A DNA stretch of 64,000 bases from contig BCKK01000001.1 in assembly GCA_001600615.1 (NCBI GenBank), forward strand, positions 2,395,082 through 2,459,081, given 5' to 3'. The notes below the pieces were generated by a model. It had not been told where the DNA came from and searched no databases. It worked only from the letters and a program-made list of their open reading frames with translations. Source of the DNA: Dioszegia crocea. Taxonomy: Eukaryota > Basidiomycota > Tremellomycetes > Tremellales > Bulleribasidiaceae. Below, in pieces: positions 45,550 through 57,474 of this stretch; the first letter of the stretch is position 1, and each line of letters starts with the position of its first letter. Position numbers and translations under genes: made by a program.

Positions 45550-48500
45550 TCACCACATCTTCCGTCCCCCACGCATAATCTGCTGTCCGACCGCTCCGGC
45601 ACTATACCCTTGCCCCTGAATCCCTCCCGGCTGTTGTTGCGAAGATTGGGATTGATGATGATGTTGCTGCTGAGCATGGGGATGGGGAAGCTGATGTGAG
45701 CCCTGGCTATAGACCGGACTATGCAATTGGCCGCCATAATACCCCGCTCCTTCACCTCTGTACGCCTGCGCCTGGGCATATTCGCCATTGACCTGCGCCT
45801 GAACATGCGGTCCAAACCTTCCAGCCACCCTCGATCCAGCTGCCCCCGCCACACCGGCCGCGCCCTGCTGCGGATACCCATACGCATAAGTCCCAGCTCC
45901 GACACCGCGGGCATAAGCATTAGCCGCCAGCTGATGTTGCGGCTGCTGGCCATACGCCTGGCCGTACGCCTGCTGTTGGCTGAAAGCAGCTTGCGAGAAG
46001 CCATAATGGCCCGCGACGCCCTTTGGATCGACAGGGCTCGGCTGCTGCTGCGGTATTTGTTGCTGCTTTCCGGCATACCCATATCCCGGTGAAGTCATCG
46101 ATGCGCCAAATGCGGCAGGGGACCACGGCGCCGAAAACCCGCCGTTAGGCCGACCAGCTACTGAACCGTAGTTCTCCGCAGGGTCTGTTGGACTCGCTGC
46201 GTGGTACATGTATCCCTGTTGGCTGATCTGGGGTCGCATGAATGCACCACCAGGTGAGAAGGTAGAGGCAGGGCCAGCATACCCAACTTTGTTGGCTGCG
46301 GAAGTCGAAAGGGGTTGGGAGGGGATATTCTCGGAGGGGGATGGCGCGTTGAGAGATGGGTATTGTGGGGTGGATACGTCCGACTGTGCAGACTGAGTCG
46401 AAGGGACGGAAATAAGTGGTGGAGGTAAGGGGAGATCGGTAGGTATAGCCGAAGTCCGGGCGGATGCAGCATCTGCAGATCCAGCCAAGTCCCAGACGGA
46501 CTTGAGGTGATCATGCTGACTAGCGCCTCGAGGGGTGGAGCGGGACCATGGTGTGCCTGGAGAAGTCGGCTGACCGCTGTTGAGGGATGGAGGCGTCTTA
46601 GGAGTCTGGAAAGTCAGCTACGTGCCTTCACTTGAACGTTCAACATCGATTTACCTCAGATCCAGGTGTTTTGGGCGCCTGATCCGCCTTCTCATCCCCG
46701 CCCCAGCCTTCACCGACAGTCTCCAGACTCATCTTGTTGACCTCGTCAAGCAGACTGTCTCCCTCAAGCTCGGACGACACCATGAATCTCACCCCTGTTT
46801 TCAGCTCTGCCGGCTTGGACCGAGCGATAGGCCCGACATCTGCTGGCGCATCTGAGGCGAATTGCCCTTCCTTCCCAGCCTTAGATGGTGCAGCAGCCTT
46901 AACTGGCGACCGAGGTTTGGTTGTCTGGTCACTGAGACCAAGGGCAGATGCGGAACCGGCCTCTGAGTCCGGTACCAGTCGGTTGGCAGGTGGAATAGAG
47001 GTAGGAGGAGATGGGATCGTAGGCACTGAAACAGCAGGCTGAGCAGGAGCCATCCAAGTTGAGGGACCCGCCTCAGCGGCTGTCGGCCGATCAGCCTGCT
47101 GCCATGCATATCCTGACGATAGCGGTGCGATGAGATTCTCAGCTGCCGTAGGAGGCTGCATGACGTCCGACAACGTGTTGGACGATTGCGCCGGGACCTT
47201 CTTCTTTTTCCGCTCGAATGGCTCGAGTTTGCGGGGCGAGATCGACACGACGGGCGTAGCATCGACAGGCCGGCCGAAGCGCTGTTGATATATAGGGCGA
47301 GGAAGGAGATAGTCTGCCAGTATGGTATTTGGGGCTAGATCGAGCGGAGGCTCAAAGACAAGGAGCCAGCCCTGGGGGTGTGAGGTGGGTGTGTCGGCCG
47401 CTTTGAGCCGGAGGGGGGAGATGGGGGATCTGGAAGATGTGGCAGAGGGGAGTCGGACAGAGTATGTCCGCCACGCCGGTGGTGGGGATCGAGGGGGTGG
47501 GATTTGGGTCACATTGAAGATTTCTGTGGGTCGGGATGGAGTCGGGGCAGCCAATTGTGATCGTCCTTGTGTTGATTGGGGTTGTGTGGCAGGGACTGGC
47601 AGCGCAGTAGTGGTGGATTGATTAGCCACCATCTCGGCAATGGAAGGAGGTGCTAAACGCGCCTCGGCCATAGCAGCTTGTATCCTCGCCAACATATTGT
47701 CAAACCCGCTTTCCTTCTTTCCAGCCAATTCACTTTCGGGAAGGATAGCTTGGCCAGGTAACCTGACTACAGCCTCTATCATTGCTGCCGCCAAAGGCGC
47801 TGCTGCAGGCAGAGCGACGTTGACGTGAGGTGGCGCTTCACGTGCTGTTGCAGGTTGGGGGACCTCTCGGATACTCGGTTCAGCAGGCGTGCGCGCTGGT
47901 GCAGGGAGAACATGCTCTACGCGTTGTTGTAACGCAGGTACTTGCTTCTCTGGCATCGCCGCTTCTGCAGGTGAGGGCTTGGGTGTATCGGCAACAGAGG
48001 GCGTGACTCGACGCCAGGACGATTCGACCTGTCGAGAAGGGTCGGACTTTGTCGTGGCAGGGGCACGGCCTGGGAAGTGTGTTGCGGATTCGGCTGACGT
48101 CCCCGCGAGGCCGGGTGGAGGTGCTGGGGCTGAGACAGCAGCGGGAGTAGGGATAGGTCGACGCAGTAAAGCAGGTTGAGAGGGGACAGGAGGTGAGACC
48201 TGCACTGGCGCAGATATAGGAGCTGGGACCGGTGCCGCAACCGGCTTCAGCCCTAATCTCTCCTCCATCTCCTTTGCCTTCTTCCTCGCTCGCTCCATCG
48301 CCGCGCTCCGCTCAGCCTCTTCCGCCAAGCGTCGCAGACGCGCCCGATCAGCGGCAGTGTGCATTTCTGCCGTTTGCTCGTCAACGTTCCCAGCTGGAGG
48401 GGCAGCCTGTGCAGGTGCAGACACGGGGCCGGTAGCGGGCGGAGCGGGAGGTGGTGCAAGTGCAGCTTGTTGAGGGCCACGGGGTGGGAGAGTAGTGGAG

Positions 48501-50306
48501 GAGGTCTGTGCGTTGGCTTGTTGTTCCCAAGTCGGCCGAGATGGGAGCGCGGATGAAGTTTTAACTGGGGATAGAGAGTCTTGCCTGCCCATGGTCTCGG
48601 GATAAGCAGGCTGGGTAGAGCGGCCTAGATCGCGAGGACCCCAAGATGCTCTTCCAGTTGCACTTCCAATAGAAGGTTGAGTCGATGGCTGCAGAGGTGT
48701 TCTGGAAGACTCAGGTACGCCAACCATATGTGGTGGTAAAGCCCGATTTCCAGGTTGTGGTGGTGGTGCATTCTGCTGATGTGGGGGTAATGGTCTGTCG
48801 AGGGTGGGGAGGCGGGATGATTGGTCAGGACCAGCACCGGTACCGGAGCTGTTGCGTGACATGAGGCGTGTAGGTGGTTGAGAGGCATTTTGGCGAGGTA
48901 GGGAGGGTTCGAGGCGATTTGAACTAGCGTTGAATAGGACTCGATCACGCGGTTCGTCTGGCCGGCGCACTGTCGATATTTCCACTGGGGCTTTCCGTGG
49001 CCAGCTCCGGTCAAAATCGTCTGCGGCGACATATTGGGCTGGTTTGGCCGATGCCTCAATGGGCGGACGAGCAGTTGGTAAACTCAATTTATCGCCAAAG
49101 TCTATCATATCCTCGTCGTCATCATCCTGGCATATCAGCTGAGAAACCCATCCCTTCGACGGTAAACAACTTACGTCCCAGCGATGGGCAGAATCAACAT
49201 TTGTAAACGCATTCAAACTCTTCAATAGCGCTTGGTTGTGCGCCGCATGTTGTTGAGCAGCCATTTGCGCTTGTATTTTGCCTATCCCGTCAGCCAAACA
49301 GCCGATACGGATCCATCACTCACCCTCAGCAATCTCCCTGCCCATTCTCGATTCGCCCTCAGCAATTTCTCGCGTCGTAGGAAAGTCTCTCGACATGCCA
49401 AATCTCGACCTCCCTTCCGTTTGCACAGCTTTCCACGCGACAGGCTTTGATCCTCCTATTCCCTGGCCCTGGCCTATGCCGAGTGATCGCCACGTTGGTG
49501 CGTCTGAGGATGATGCGTCGGACGAGGTAGCGTCGGGTAGAAGGTTTGGCTTGGCCCATGGTGATGAGGATGATGTGGGAGTCACGCCGGGAGCGGGAGG
49601 ATTTGGCGATGCGGAGGATTTAGCTAGGGGGGCAGTGGTGAGTTTGGTAGATAGGAGTCGGGACGGGGTAGCGATAGGGACCGGCGATGCTGAGGGGCGG
49701 CCTGACCATTAGCTGTTGCTCTCAATGAGCATGATTCTACATACCGTTGAGGCCTAGTTTTGAGCCTGGTGCAGGTGTGACTGCTGGCTGACTTGTCTTT
49801 GATAGGAATTTCTTCGTGACATTTACAGCGGAGAACTTTCTAGGCGCAGCGGAGTGAGCAGTCCCAGGCGGAGGTGTAGACGTCCGTGATCCTGGCGTAG
49901 CTGTGCGAACGATCTCCGAGGCCGATTGCTCGTCATCCCCGCCGTCTGTCCCCTCCACTTCATTTGCTCCTTCCGCCCCATCGACAGTCAAGCTCGTGCT
50001 TCCTTCTTCCTTCTGAGGCAGAGCGTTCTCTGTCCCCACTTCCTGCTCCTCCGCCGTCCCCTCCACTCCCTCGCCTTCCCCTGCCACCCTTTCAACCGCC
50101 TGCGCTTCGGCCTCGCTTGGTCCAACAGCTGCCTCCTCCTCCGGCTTCGCAGTCTCGATGACGATTTCCTTCTCCTCTGACAGCTGCTCTACTGCCGCCT
50201 CGCTCTCCACCTTTTGCTCCTCGGTATTTATATCATCGGTTTTGCGTTCAAAATCGGGGATATCGGTAGGTATAGTTTCCACATTGTCAGACTGGGCGGT
50301 GTCCAT
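45550..50306 (-). CDS. Large intrinsically disordered protein, Pro/Ser/Gln/Tyr-rich (unrecognised)
   Basis: Five coding exons (562, 378, 107, 2472, 1056 nt) join in frame to 1,524 residues, so this is one gene. I do not recognise the family. Order: an acidic Glu-rich N-terminus; a short basic block KFSAVNVTKKFLSKTSQ; LNGRPSASPVPIATPSRLLSTKL; WAKPNLLPDATSSD and TWRSLGIGQGQGIG; KIQAQMAAQQHAAHNQALL then RWDDDDDEDMIDFGDKL; a 700-residue Pro/Ala/Ser linker with one charged helix (ARLRRLAEEAERSAAMERARKKAKEMEERL); HDHLKSVWDLAG; and a prion-like Gln/Tyr/Gly C-terminus (YGQAYGQQPQHQLAANAY) ending RGGRKMW. Such composition is common in RNA-binding or condensate scaffold proteins, but no folded domain supports a function. 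An intron with splice-made upstream ATG lies in the 5' leader. Confidence 0.83.
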
Positions 50307-50777
50307 CTTGCGGTCCTACAGAATTAGCTATGGCCAGCCACACAGTTATGCGTCTTCCCCAACTCACATGAGGTAGATGTGATGTCTGTGGTTTGTGATG
50401 GAAGAAGCCTGATCAGGCTGAGAAAGAATTAGCCGAACGGGTCCGTGATTCCAGTCGAAAGGAAGCGGTGGCGGATGGGAGCGGTGGGTTGAGCTCTTCT
50501 TTTCGGGTGAGCCCTTCTTTCGAGAAGCAGCTCTCGATTGGCAGCTCTGTATGGGGCTGTATGATATATTCCAGCCTATTGTTGTTGACCTCTCTAGAGG
50601 GGGAATACAATCATAGCCATCGCTCGCACGATACAGCCAGAAGCTGCTCTGGAGTGGGCGGGACCAAAATTGGCTCTGTTCTCGGAGCTCATTGCCACGT
50701 GGCTCTGGCCGATCTGAGCATCCAACCAGCCAAGATACAATTGGCCTATACCTATACATCTATCCTCCTATACTATC
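50307..50777. promoter_or_regulatory. Divergent promoter with a 5'-leader intron on the minus side
   Basis: A 471-bp region between the disordered-protein gene (minus) and the complex I gene (plus). On the minus strand, GTGAGT at about 50367 and CTGTAG at about 50315 bound a leader intron just upstream of the ATG at 50306. A TATA-type TATACTATC precedes the complex I start by a few bases, so it is probably not a TATA box. Confidence 0.5.
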
Positions 50778-51978
50778 ATGGCAGCAATAGCAAGAACAGC
50801 CATCATGTCGGCCAGACTGGCAGCGAGAGCTGTGCCTCGATCAGTGACGGTGTCGTCAACTTCTCAGGTCTCGCGGTCGCTGCGTACCGCCGCTGTTCTC
50901 CGACAAGGTGAGAAATGTTCTCCATGCCAGGTGCTTTCGAGGCAACCCCAAAAATTGGCTATACTGCGCATATACATCCTTGACATGTGCTGAAGCTGCA
51001 GCCGCTCCCCAGCCAAAAGTATCCGAACAGCCCTTCACTGAGCCGGTCGGGATCAACCCTGCCGACGTCACCCGCGATCTATCGTCGCCGCTACACCAGT
51101 ACGGGCAGTACCTCACCACTTGCCTTCCCAAATACATCCAGCAATTCTCGATCTACAAGGACGAATTGACGTTGTACATCCCTCCCCAGGCTGTCCTGCC
51201 TGTTATCCACTTTTTAAGGGATCACACGCAGTGCCAGTATAAATCAGTCATGGATATCACCGCTGTCGATTTCCCTACCCGCCCCAACCGATTTGAGGTG
51301 AGTACTGCTTCTTGCATTTTTAGGTCATCGCTGATTTAGCAGATCGTCTACAACTTGCTCTCAGTTGCACACCAATCCCGAATCAGAGTCAAGACTTATG
51401 CCGATGAAGTCTCGCCTGTGCCCTCGATCGTCGGCCTCTTTGCCGGTGCAAACTGGTATGAGCGAGAAGTGTGGGACATGTACGGTGTCTTCTTCTCCGG
51501 TCACCCCGATTTGTAAGTTTAGCAGCAGTTCAAATTAGGCCCTGGACACTCAAGCTGACGTATAGGCGCCGAATTTTGACTGACTACGGATTTGAAGGCC
51601 ACCCATTGCGTAAAGACTTCCCCCTCACCGGATACTCCGAAGTGCGATATGACGAGGAGAAGAAGAGGGTTGTGTACGAGCCACTGCAATTGACCCAGGC
51701 GTACCGGTATGTCGACTGTACAGTTTAATTGAATCCATGCTGACTCTTAGAAACTTTGCCGATGCCGCTTCACCATGGGAACAGGTCGGATCCGGAGACC
51801 CGACTCACCAGCCTCAGGTACGTTGTGTTTTATAACTTGTCCCCTTCCTTAACTTTTTGTATTCCTCCTTCTTTTCTGTTCGAGTCTGGGACTGGAAAAT
51901 TCGTGGCTGATCAAGCAGAACTTCAAGATTCCCCCTCCACCACCACCCGCAGAGGATAAGAAGGACGCGAAGAAGTAG
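50778..51978 (+). CDS. NADH:ubiquinone oxidoreductase 30-kDa subunit (NDUFS3/NUO-30.4)
   Basis: Core subunit of the peripheral arm of mitochondrial complex I. The N-terminus [22 protein letters not shown] is a presequence. Exons join to give [131 protein letters not shown] and the [16 protein letters not shown] tail. The [11 protein letters not shown] signature and [10 protein letters not shown] loop are diagnostic of NuoC/NDUFS3. The C-terminal [15 protein letters not shown] is lineage-specific. At least six exons, with short introns. Presence shows the fungus has a proton-pumping complex I. Confidence 0.96.
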
Positions 51979-52437
51979 GACGTGTATCGAATTTCAAAAG
52001 GGGGTCATGCACGATTGTCGGTGTCTCGCATTGTGCGGTTTCGTGGGAAGAAAGGGGCCGATCTGAGACGCGTTTGAGCGTCGCTGGCGACACTCATCGC
52101 AAGTGTGTCCGCCGTTACAAGCTCACCCGGGGGGTCCTTTTGGCGTTTCGGTCTCTCTCCTCTGCGATCCTTTCTTAGAGGAGGTCCGGTTTCAGTATGT
52201 GTGCCGGGCGAGGGTATGCCTAGCGCGAACCATTCATCTGACCCCAAGCATCAAACGAAATCACTTCCCCCCACATCATCAACTTCAACCCACCTCACCT
52301 CAAGATATTCTGACACCGCCTTCCAACTCCCACAACATCATACACCAAGCTCATCGTCCACATATACTGACCTATTCATATTCAATCTACGACTGTGTCT
52401 CAGTCTTGATCTCACCAAGTAGCAACAACCCGCCACC
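51979..52437 (+). other. 3' flank of the complex I gene and promoter/leader of the cell-surface gene
   Basis: A 459-bp gap between plus-strand genes. The last 190 bp before 52438 are pyrimidine-rich with CACAAC/ACATCAT stretches, typical of long fungal leaders. No gene is seen. Confidence 0.45.
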
Positions 52438-53298
52438 ATGATCGTCCCCTCCAACATCAGCATTCCCTTCTCAATCCTACTCCTAGCCTCGTGCGTCTCC
52501 GCAGGCTACATACCTGCTCCTTATCCCTCCGCCACTGCCCTTCCTTCCGCCACCGTTTCTGCTCTCGCCGCACCCACCGCCGCACCCCTCGTCCCGCGCT
52601 GCAACGACGGCGCCTGCACAGGAGGCACAGCGACCACCCTTCAAGCCTCCGTCGTCACCTCCACCATCCTCAGCATCACCTCCGTTCCATGCTATATCAC
52701 TACCTTCGTCACCAACTCCCAAACTGTCACTTCGACCATATACAACACTGCCACCGTCACTGAGACCCAAACCAAAGAGGGCAAAGTGTACATTGTGTTG
52801 TATGAGCCCAAACCGATCGTGAAATCAACGGTGGTCCAGAAGGTTGTACAGGTCACGGTGGATGTGGAGAGTTATTGGGTGGAGAGTACTGGCGTGGCGG
52901 GATCGTCGACAATTAGGGAAGAGTGGACGACGATGGGTGGAGGAGGGGGCAGGCCGGATTGCCCAACTTGCATCGGCGCAGGCCAACCGGCTCAGAGCCA
53001 GAGCGGACCAGCCTGGACACACGTTTCTGTACCTACCGCAGGAAGTGCGCTACCTACTGCCAAGTCTCAATCAGGTGACGGGTGGGCCGCAGCTGCTGGA
53101 GGGGGGGTGGCAGTTGGTGGCGCAGCGGGGTCGGGGACGGGCACAACATGGGGTTCGGCCGGTGTCAATGGACAAGGAACATGGATAAGCGCCGCTTCAC
53201 CCGGAAGAGTGGCAGATAGTCGACTGGGGGCGGTATGTCTAGCTTTGGCTGTCGGCGTGCTTGTCCTCGGAGAATTGCTCGATGGGCTTCGCACGTAA
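52438..53298 (+). CDS. Predicted GPI-anchored, Ser/Thr-rich cell-surface protein
   Basis: A single-exon gene of 286 residues and no recognised domain. Residues 1-22 are a signal peptide (SILLLASCVSAGYIP). The next 100 residues are rich in Ser/Thr/Ala with four Cys (VPRCNDGACTGG, SVPCYITTF) and a beta-rich stretch of Val/Thr repeats (VTSTIYNTATVTETQT, STVVQKVVQVTVDVESYWVES). A Gly-rich region (GGGGGRPDCPTCIGAG, AAAAGGGVAVGGAAGSGTG) follows. The C-terminus has a hydrophobic tail LGAVCLALAVGVLVLGELL after a small-residue patch, as for GPI attachment, though it ends with charged DGLRT. The lack of introns stands out against its neighbours. A wall role is inferred only. Confidence 0.78.
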   Translation: MIVPSNISIPFSILLLASCVSAGYIPAPYPSATALPSATVSALAAPTAAPLVPRCNDGACTGGTATTLQASVVTSTILSITSVPCYITTFVTNSQTVTSTIYNTATVTETQTKEGKVYIVLYEPKPIVKSTVVQKVVQVTVDVESYWVESTGVAGSSTIREEWTTMGGGGGRPDCPTCIGAGQPAQSQSGPAWTHVSVPTAGSALPTAKSQSGDGWAAAAGGGVAVGGAAGSGTGTTWGSAGVNGQGTWISAASPGRVADSRLGAVCLALAVGVLVLGELLDGLRT

Positions 53299-53610
53299 AT
53301 CTAAACACAGACGCGATGCACCATAACCTAGTAACCCTAGGGCTAAGCAAGCAGAAACGTACCCTGTGTGAAAGCCCAGGCGCTTCCTGTGGACCCTCAT
53401 GCATTCATCTTGCCTTCTCCCAGAGCTTGGCGGGCTAATGCGGTTTCACGAGGAATGAGTAGGTGGCGGCATGTGCCGCAAGATTAGAACCCAAACTGAA
53501 ACACCTTTGTTGACTCATGCTTCCAAAAGTTGCCCTACATAGTCGATCATAGTCCCCCGCCTGCTTTCCTGAGTACATTCACGCTGTATTCCAAGCTGCT
53601 CCCACGCACA
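53299..53610. other. Spacer before the RNase III gene
   Basis: A 312-bp intergenic region; the open frame continues upstream from 53611 to 53530 with an alternative Met (MPYIVDHS), so the leader may be partly coding. Nothing else is seen. Confidence 0.4.
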
Positions 53611-54803
53611 ATGACCGCCCTCCATCCTCGAGCGCCATACAAATTCCTCGACCCGACTCAACCCCCCTTTGAGCCCAATGCAGCCAATACCAATCTGGTC
53701 AACTATCGTCTTCCCCCTCTGCCCGATCTGGGCGTACCCCCCTTACCGGAGATACCTGATAAGAATCTTGAGAGGCAGGTGTTTACGCACTCGAGTTTTA
53801 TACAGCGGGCGAGAAAGGCGGCGAGTCTCGAGACGGAATTAAGGATTGAGGATAATGAGAAATTGGAGCATGTAGGGGATAGTATAATAAGTGAGTTTTG
53901 TGTGGGAGGCGTAAGGGTATCTGAACGCAGAGGAGTAAGAGCTGATGATCAGATGCTACGGTGACTCTGTTACTGCATCAACTTTTCCCACAACTTCAGG
54001 TCGGAGGAGCTACTGTAGGTCATCATAAATCCCCTCCATCCCTCCCTTTCACCAACCTCATCATCCAACATAGCCTCTCCGCAACCAAAGCTGACATCCA
54101 GATCCTCAAAGGTCACCTCGTATCCAACCTCTCCCTGTCCCAAATGTCCAAATACTACGAATTACCCTCCCGGATCCGAGCGTCCGCATCGGAAGTGTGG
54201 AATCTGCAAGCCGGGGAGAAAGTCCAGGCAAACCTATTCGAAGCCTACGTCGCAGCGCTCTACACATCCTACCTCGGCCCAGCCTACAATACCCCTCCAG
54301 AACCCAGTACATCCACCTCCCCATCTCAATTCAACTTCCCACCCTCTCCCCACCCCCAAACGGCCGATGCCCAAGGTCGCGCTTTTGCCCAAGTAGGCTA
54401 TTGGCTCAAACCGCTCTTCGCCCCACTGTGCCACTGGCTTCTTGAGGAAATCCGGATCGAGCAGAGACGGCTAGAACTCGTCCAAAGTGGGACACACGAG
54501 GATAGCCATATTGATTCGTTAGCCGTGGGCGCGACTGCTCGGCTCAATGAGTATATGACCAAATTTCATAAAACTGTGCCGGAGTATCCGAGCTGTAGGG
54601 CGGGATCGGATAATTGGCTTGTGTCGTGTACGGCGGTTGACAAGCAAGGGCGGGTATAGTGAGTTCCGGCTGTGTACGGTGATGGTGGAAGAGAAGAAGA
54701 GGCTATGGGCTGACGAAATAGTGCATCCCAAGCTACCCGTCCGACAAAAAAGCAAGCGGGGAATATCGCGGCGTATAAGATCTGCCTGGAAATGGGCCTA
54801 TAA
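53611..54803 (+). CDS. Ribonuclease III-type protein with C-terminal dsRNA-binding fold
   Basis: Four exons (280, 62, 557, 82 nt) give 326 residues. The RNase III domain shows LERQVFTHSSF, the signature EDNEKLEHVGDSII (catalytic Glu and Asp kept; His replaces the usual aromatic before V/L-G-D), ATVTLLLHQLFPQLQVGGATILKGHLVSNLSLSQ and EKVQANLFEAYVAALYTSYLG. In the last block the usual D-x-x-E metal pair reads N-x-x-E. A weak dsRBD follows: ATARLNEYMTKFH, NWLVSCTAVDKQGRVY and TKKQAGNIAAYKICLEMGL. The final exon is out of frame with the preceding stop and is reached by GTGAGT...AAATAG splicing; it completes the dsRBD helix. Candidate roles are rRNA/snRNA processing or RNAi; a mitochondrial L3/mL44-like role is possible. 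Start could be 53530. Confidence 0.86.
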
Positions 54804-55388
54804 TCGGACTACTTGGCGTCTTTCCTCCGCTGGCCGTGAGGGCTGATGTACGGGCACTTTAGGTGCAAACCGTGTCTACTGTCGATCAATCATATGTCAG
54901 GCTTGGCGCTGTCGATTATGATTGTAGGTCGACCTTAGGGGGAGGTCACGGGTGGGAGAAAGGCGATCCGCGCCCGAATGCGATCTTCGATTCGGTCAGA
55001 CACTGTGCAAATGTAATTACCTTGTACACTTCACTCGCATCGAACATGCATATGCAGTGGTGCGCGAGGTCAGCACAGCACCTAAACCTATCTACCAGAG
55101 GGGACAGCTGGGAATCGGTAGCGAAAACGATTGACCGCCTCATTTTAGTTTTTCCCGTGACTCATTTCCTTGCCTGCCTCTTCGGTGTCATAAGCCTATG
55201 TAGCCCACCTGGGCGATAGCCACGACCAGCTAGTCAGCGGAGGACACACGCGCCAGCCAAAACATGAAACAGCGGGACAAAAACCTGAAACACCAAGGCG
55301 TTACATTTGAGGCACTGCTATTTTCGCTGCTATCTCATCCATTTCTCGTCCGATCTTCGTCATTCTTGTTCCCAGAGACAGCCACAGA
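54804..55388. other. Convergent intergenic region, no gene seen
   Basis: A 585-bp gap between the RNase III gene and ALDH, which face each other. Short frames on both strands (for example 54863-55219 plus) have no recognisable content. Probably the two 3' UTRs and spacer. Confidence 0.45.
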
Positions 55389-57364
55389 CTAGATATCGAC
55401 AGGGAGACCGCACTTGGTGCTAAGGTTGACGTGTACGGCTTTGATTTCGCTGCGGCATCAGGTGGGTCCAAGAAAATCGCAAATCGGAGCAGAACTGAGG
55501 GACTTACGTGTAATTCTCCAAGGCGTACTCTCCCAACTCGCGTCCGATACCACTCTCCTTGAAACCACCGAAGGGGATCTGGGGGTGGAGCTCGTTGTAG
55601 CAGTTGATCCAGACGGTACCCGACTTGAGCTTGCCAGCGACAATGTGAGCGCGCGAGAGGTTCTGGGTGAAGACGGCCGAGGCCAGACCGTAGTTTGTAG
55701 AGTTGGCCTCCTTGATGACGTCCTCCTCTGTGTCAAAGGCGGTCATGACGACGACGGGGCCGAAGATCTCCTCCTGGACAATCTTCATGTTGGAGGTGAC
55801 ATCGCCGAAGATCGTCTAGAAATGTCAGTGCGAGACACGATACGGGTAAATGGACTTACAGGCTCAATGAAGAACCCAGTCTTGCCGTGTCGCTTACCGC
55901 CGGTGATGACGGTGGCACCCTCCTGCTTACCGCACTCGACGTAGTTCATAATTCGGTCGTACTGGACCTGAGACACCTGGGGACCCTGGTAGGTGGACGC
56001 CTCGAAGGGGTCTCTGTAAAGTCAGAATCCGGCTAAGTACGGCTAGAGCAACGAATACTCACCCGACCTTGAGCTTCTGAGCGACCTCGGCGAACTTCTT
56101 GGCAAACTCGTCGTAGATCTTGCGCTGAACGAAGATTCGCGAACCAGCACAGCATGTCTGTCCGTGGTTGAAGCTGGCCATCAGCAGGAGCTTGAGTTAA
56201 GCGTTAATCGACTCACAAAATACCCTGAGCGGCGTACTTGACAGCCTCGTTGATGTCGGCATCTTCGAAGATGATGTTGGCACCCTTTCCTCCGAGCTCA
56301 AGGGTAACTTTCTGTAAAGGTCAGATATGATCACTTCAAGATGCTCTCTCTGACTCACCTTGATGTTGGACTTGGATGCCTCCTCCATGACCTTTCGGCC
56401 GACGGGGGTACTTCCAGTGAAGGCGACTTTGTCGACCTTCTTGGACGACGAAAGGGCATTACCGACGGTGGGACCGTAGCCACAGACGACGTTAACGACA
56501 CCGTTGGGGACACCAGCCTCCTTGAAGATCTTGGTCATGTAGGCGGCGGTGAGCGGGGTAAGCTCGGAAGGCTTGATGACGACTGTGCAGCCGGCAGCAA
56601 GGGCAGGTGCGATCTTCCAAGAGAACATGAGAAGGGGCTGAAAGTGAGCAAGATGTCACGGGGTGAAAGCCAGGGTGTACTTACGAAGTTCCATGGGATG
56701 ATCTGACCACAGACACCGACGGGCTCGTGCTTGGTGTAAGCAAACTTGCCGGGTGCCTGCTCAATGACCTTGCCGTGGATCTTGTCGGCCCATCCACCGT
56801 AGTATCGGAAGGTGGCCGCAGACTCGGTGACCTACAAATCAGCGTCTTGTCTAAGGTACACCTAAGTGAGACTCACGTCAAAGAACTTGGCGGCGGTGAA
56901 AGCCTTGCCGTTGTCCAATGCCTCAATAGAGGCGAGGATGTCGGCATCACGCTCCATGAGGGTGGCAATCTTCATGAGGAGCTTGCCTCGCTCGAAGCCG
57001 GGGGTGTTGTAGCCCCAAACGGTGTCAAATGCCTCGCGGGCAGCATCGAGGGCGACCTCGACGTCGGCCGCGGTACCCTCGACAATGGAGCAGAGGACCT
57101 CGCCAGTGGTGGGGTTGATGGTGCTGTGGGAGGAATGGTGCGGCAGGAATGTCAGAGTCGGGTACGGAGAGGAAGAATACGAGAGAAGAGAATCGTATCA
57201 GCAGACGTCCTCTCGGGTGGCAATAACCGAGACCAAGCAACTCACTCAATCGTCTTGCCGTCCTTGCTGTCGACCCACTCGCCGTTAATGTACAGACCGA
57301 GAGGGATCTCGACCTTCCCCTTGAAGGAAGAGTGGTTGAACTCGTGAGTGAATGTAGGAGCCAT
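55389..57364 (-). CDS. NAD(P)+-dependent aldehyde dehydrogenase (ALDH1/2 class)
   Basis: Oxidises acetaldehyde and other aldehydes to acids, feeding acetyl-CoA synthesis. The start [21 protein letters not shown] has no presequence, so a cytosolic location is likely. About eight exons give the complete enzyme: [49 protein letters not shown] (cofactor-binding), [33 protein letters not shown] (Rossmann Gly motif), [18 protein letters not shown] (general-base Glu), [16 protein letters not shown] (catalytic Cys), [35 protein letters not shown]-type [47 protein letters not shown]. All active-site residues are present. Divergent from the RED gene, with CCGG-rich upstream sequence. Confidence 0.95.
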
Positions 57365-57474
57365 TTTGTGTTGTGTTTTACTTGTGTTGTGTGGGAAAAG
57401 TGAGAAGTATGAAAGATGGGAAGGTGGAGAAGGAGCAGCTGACTAGTTGGGATAAGTAAGCTACTGGCGACTGA

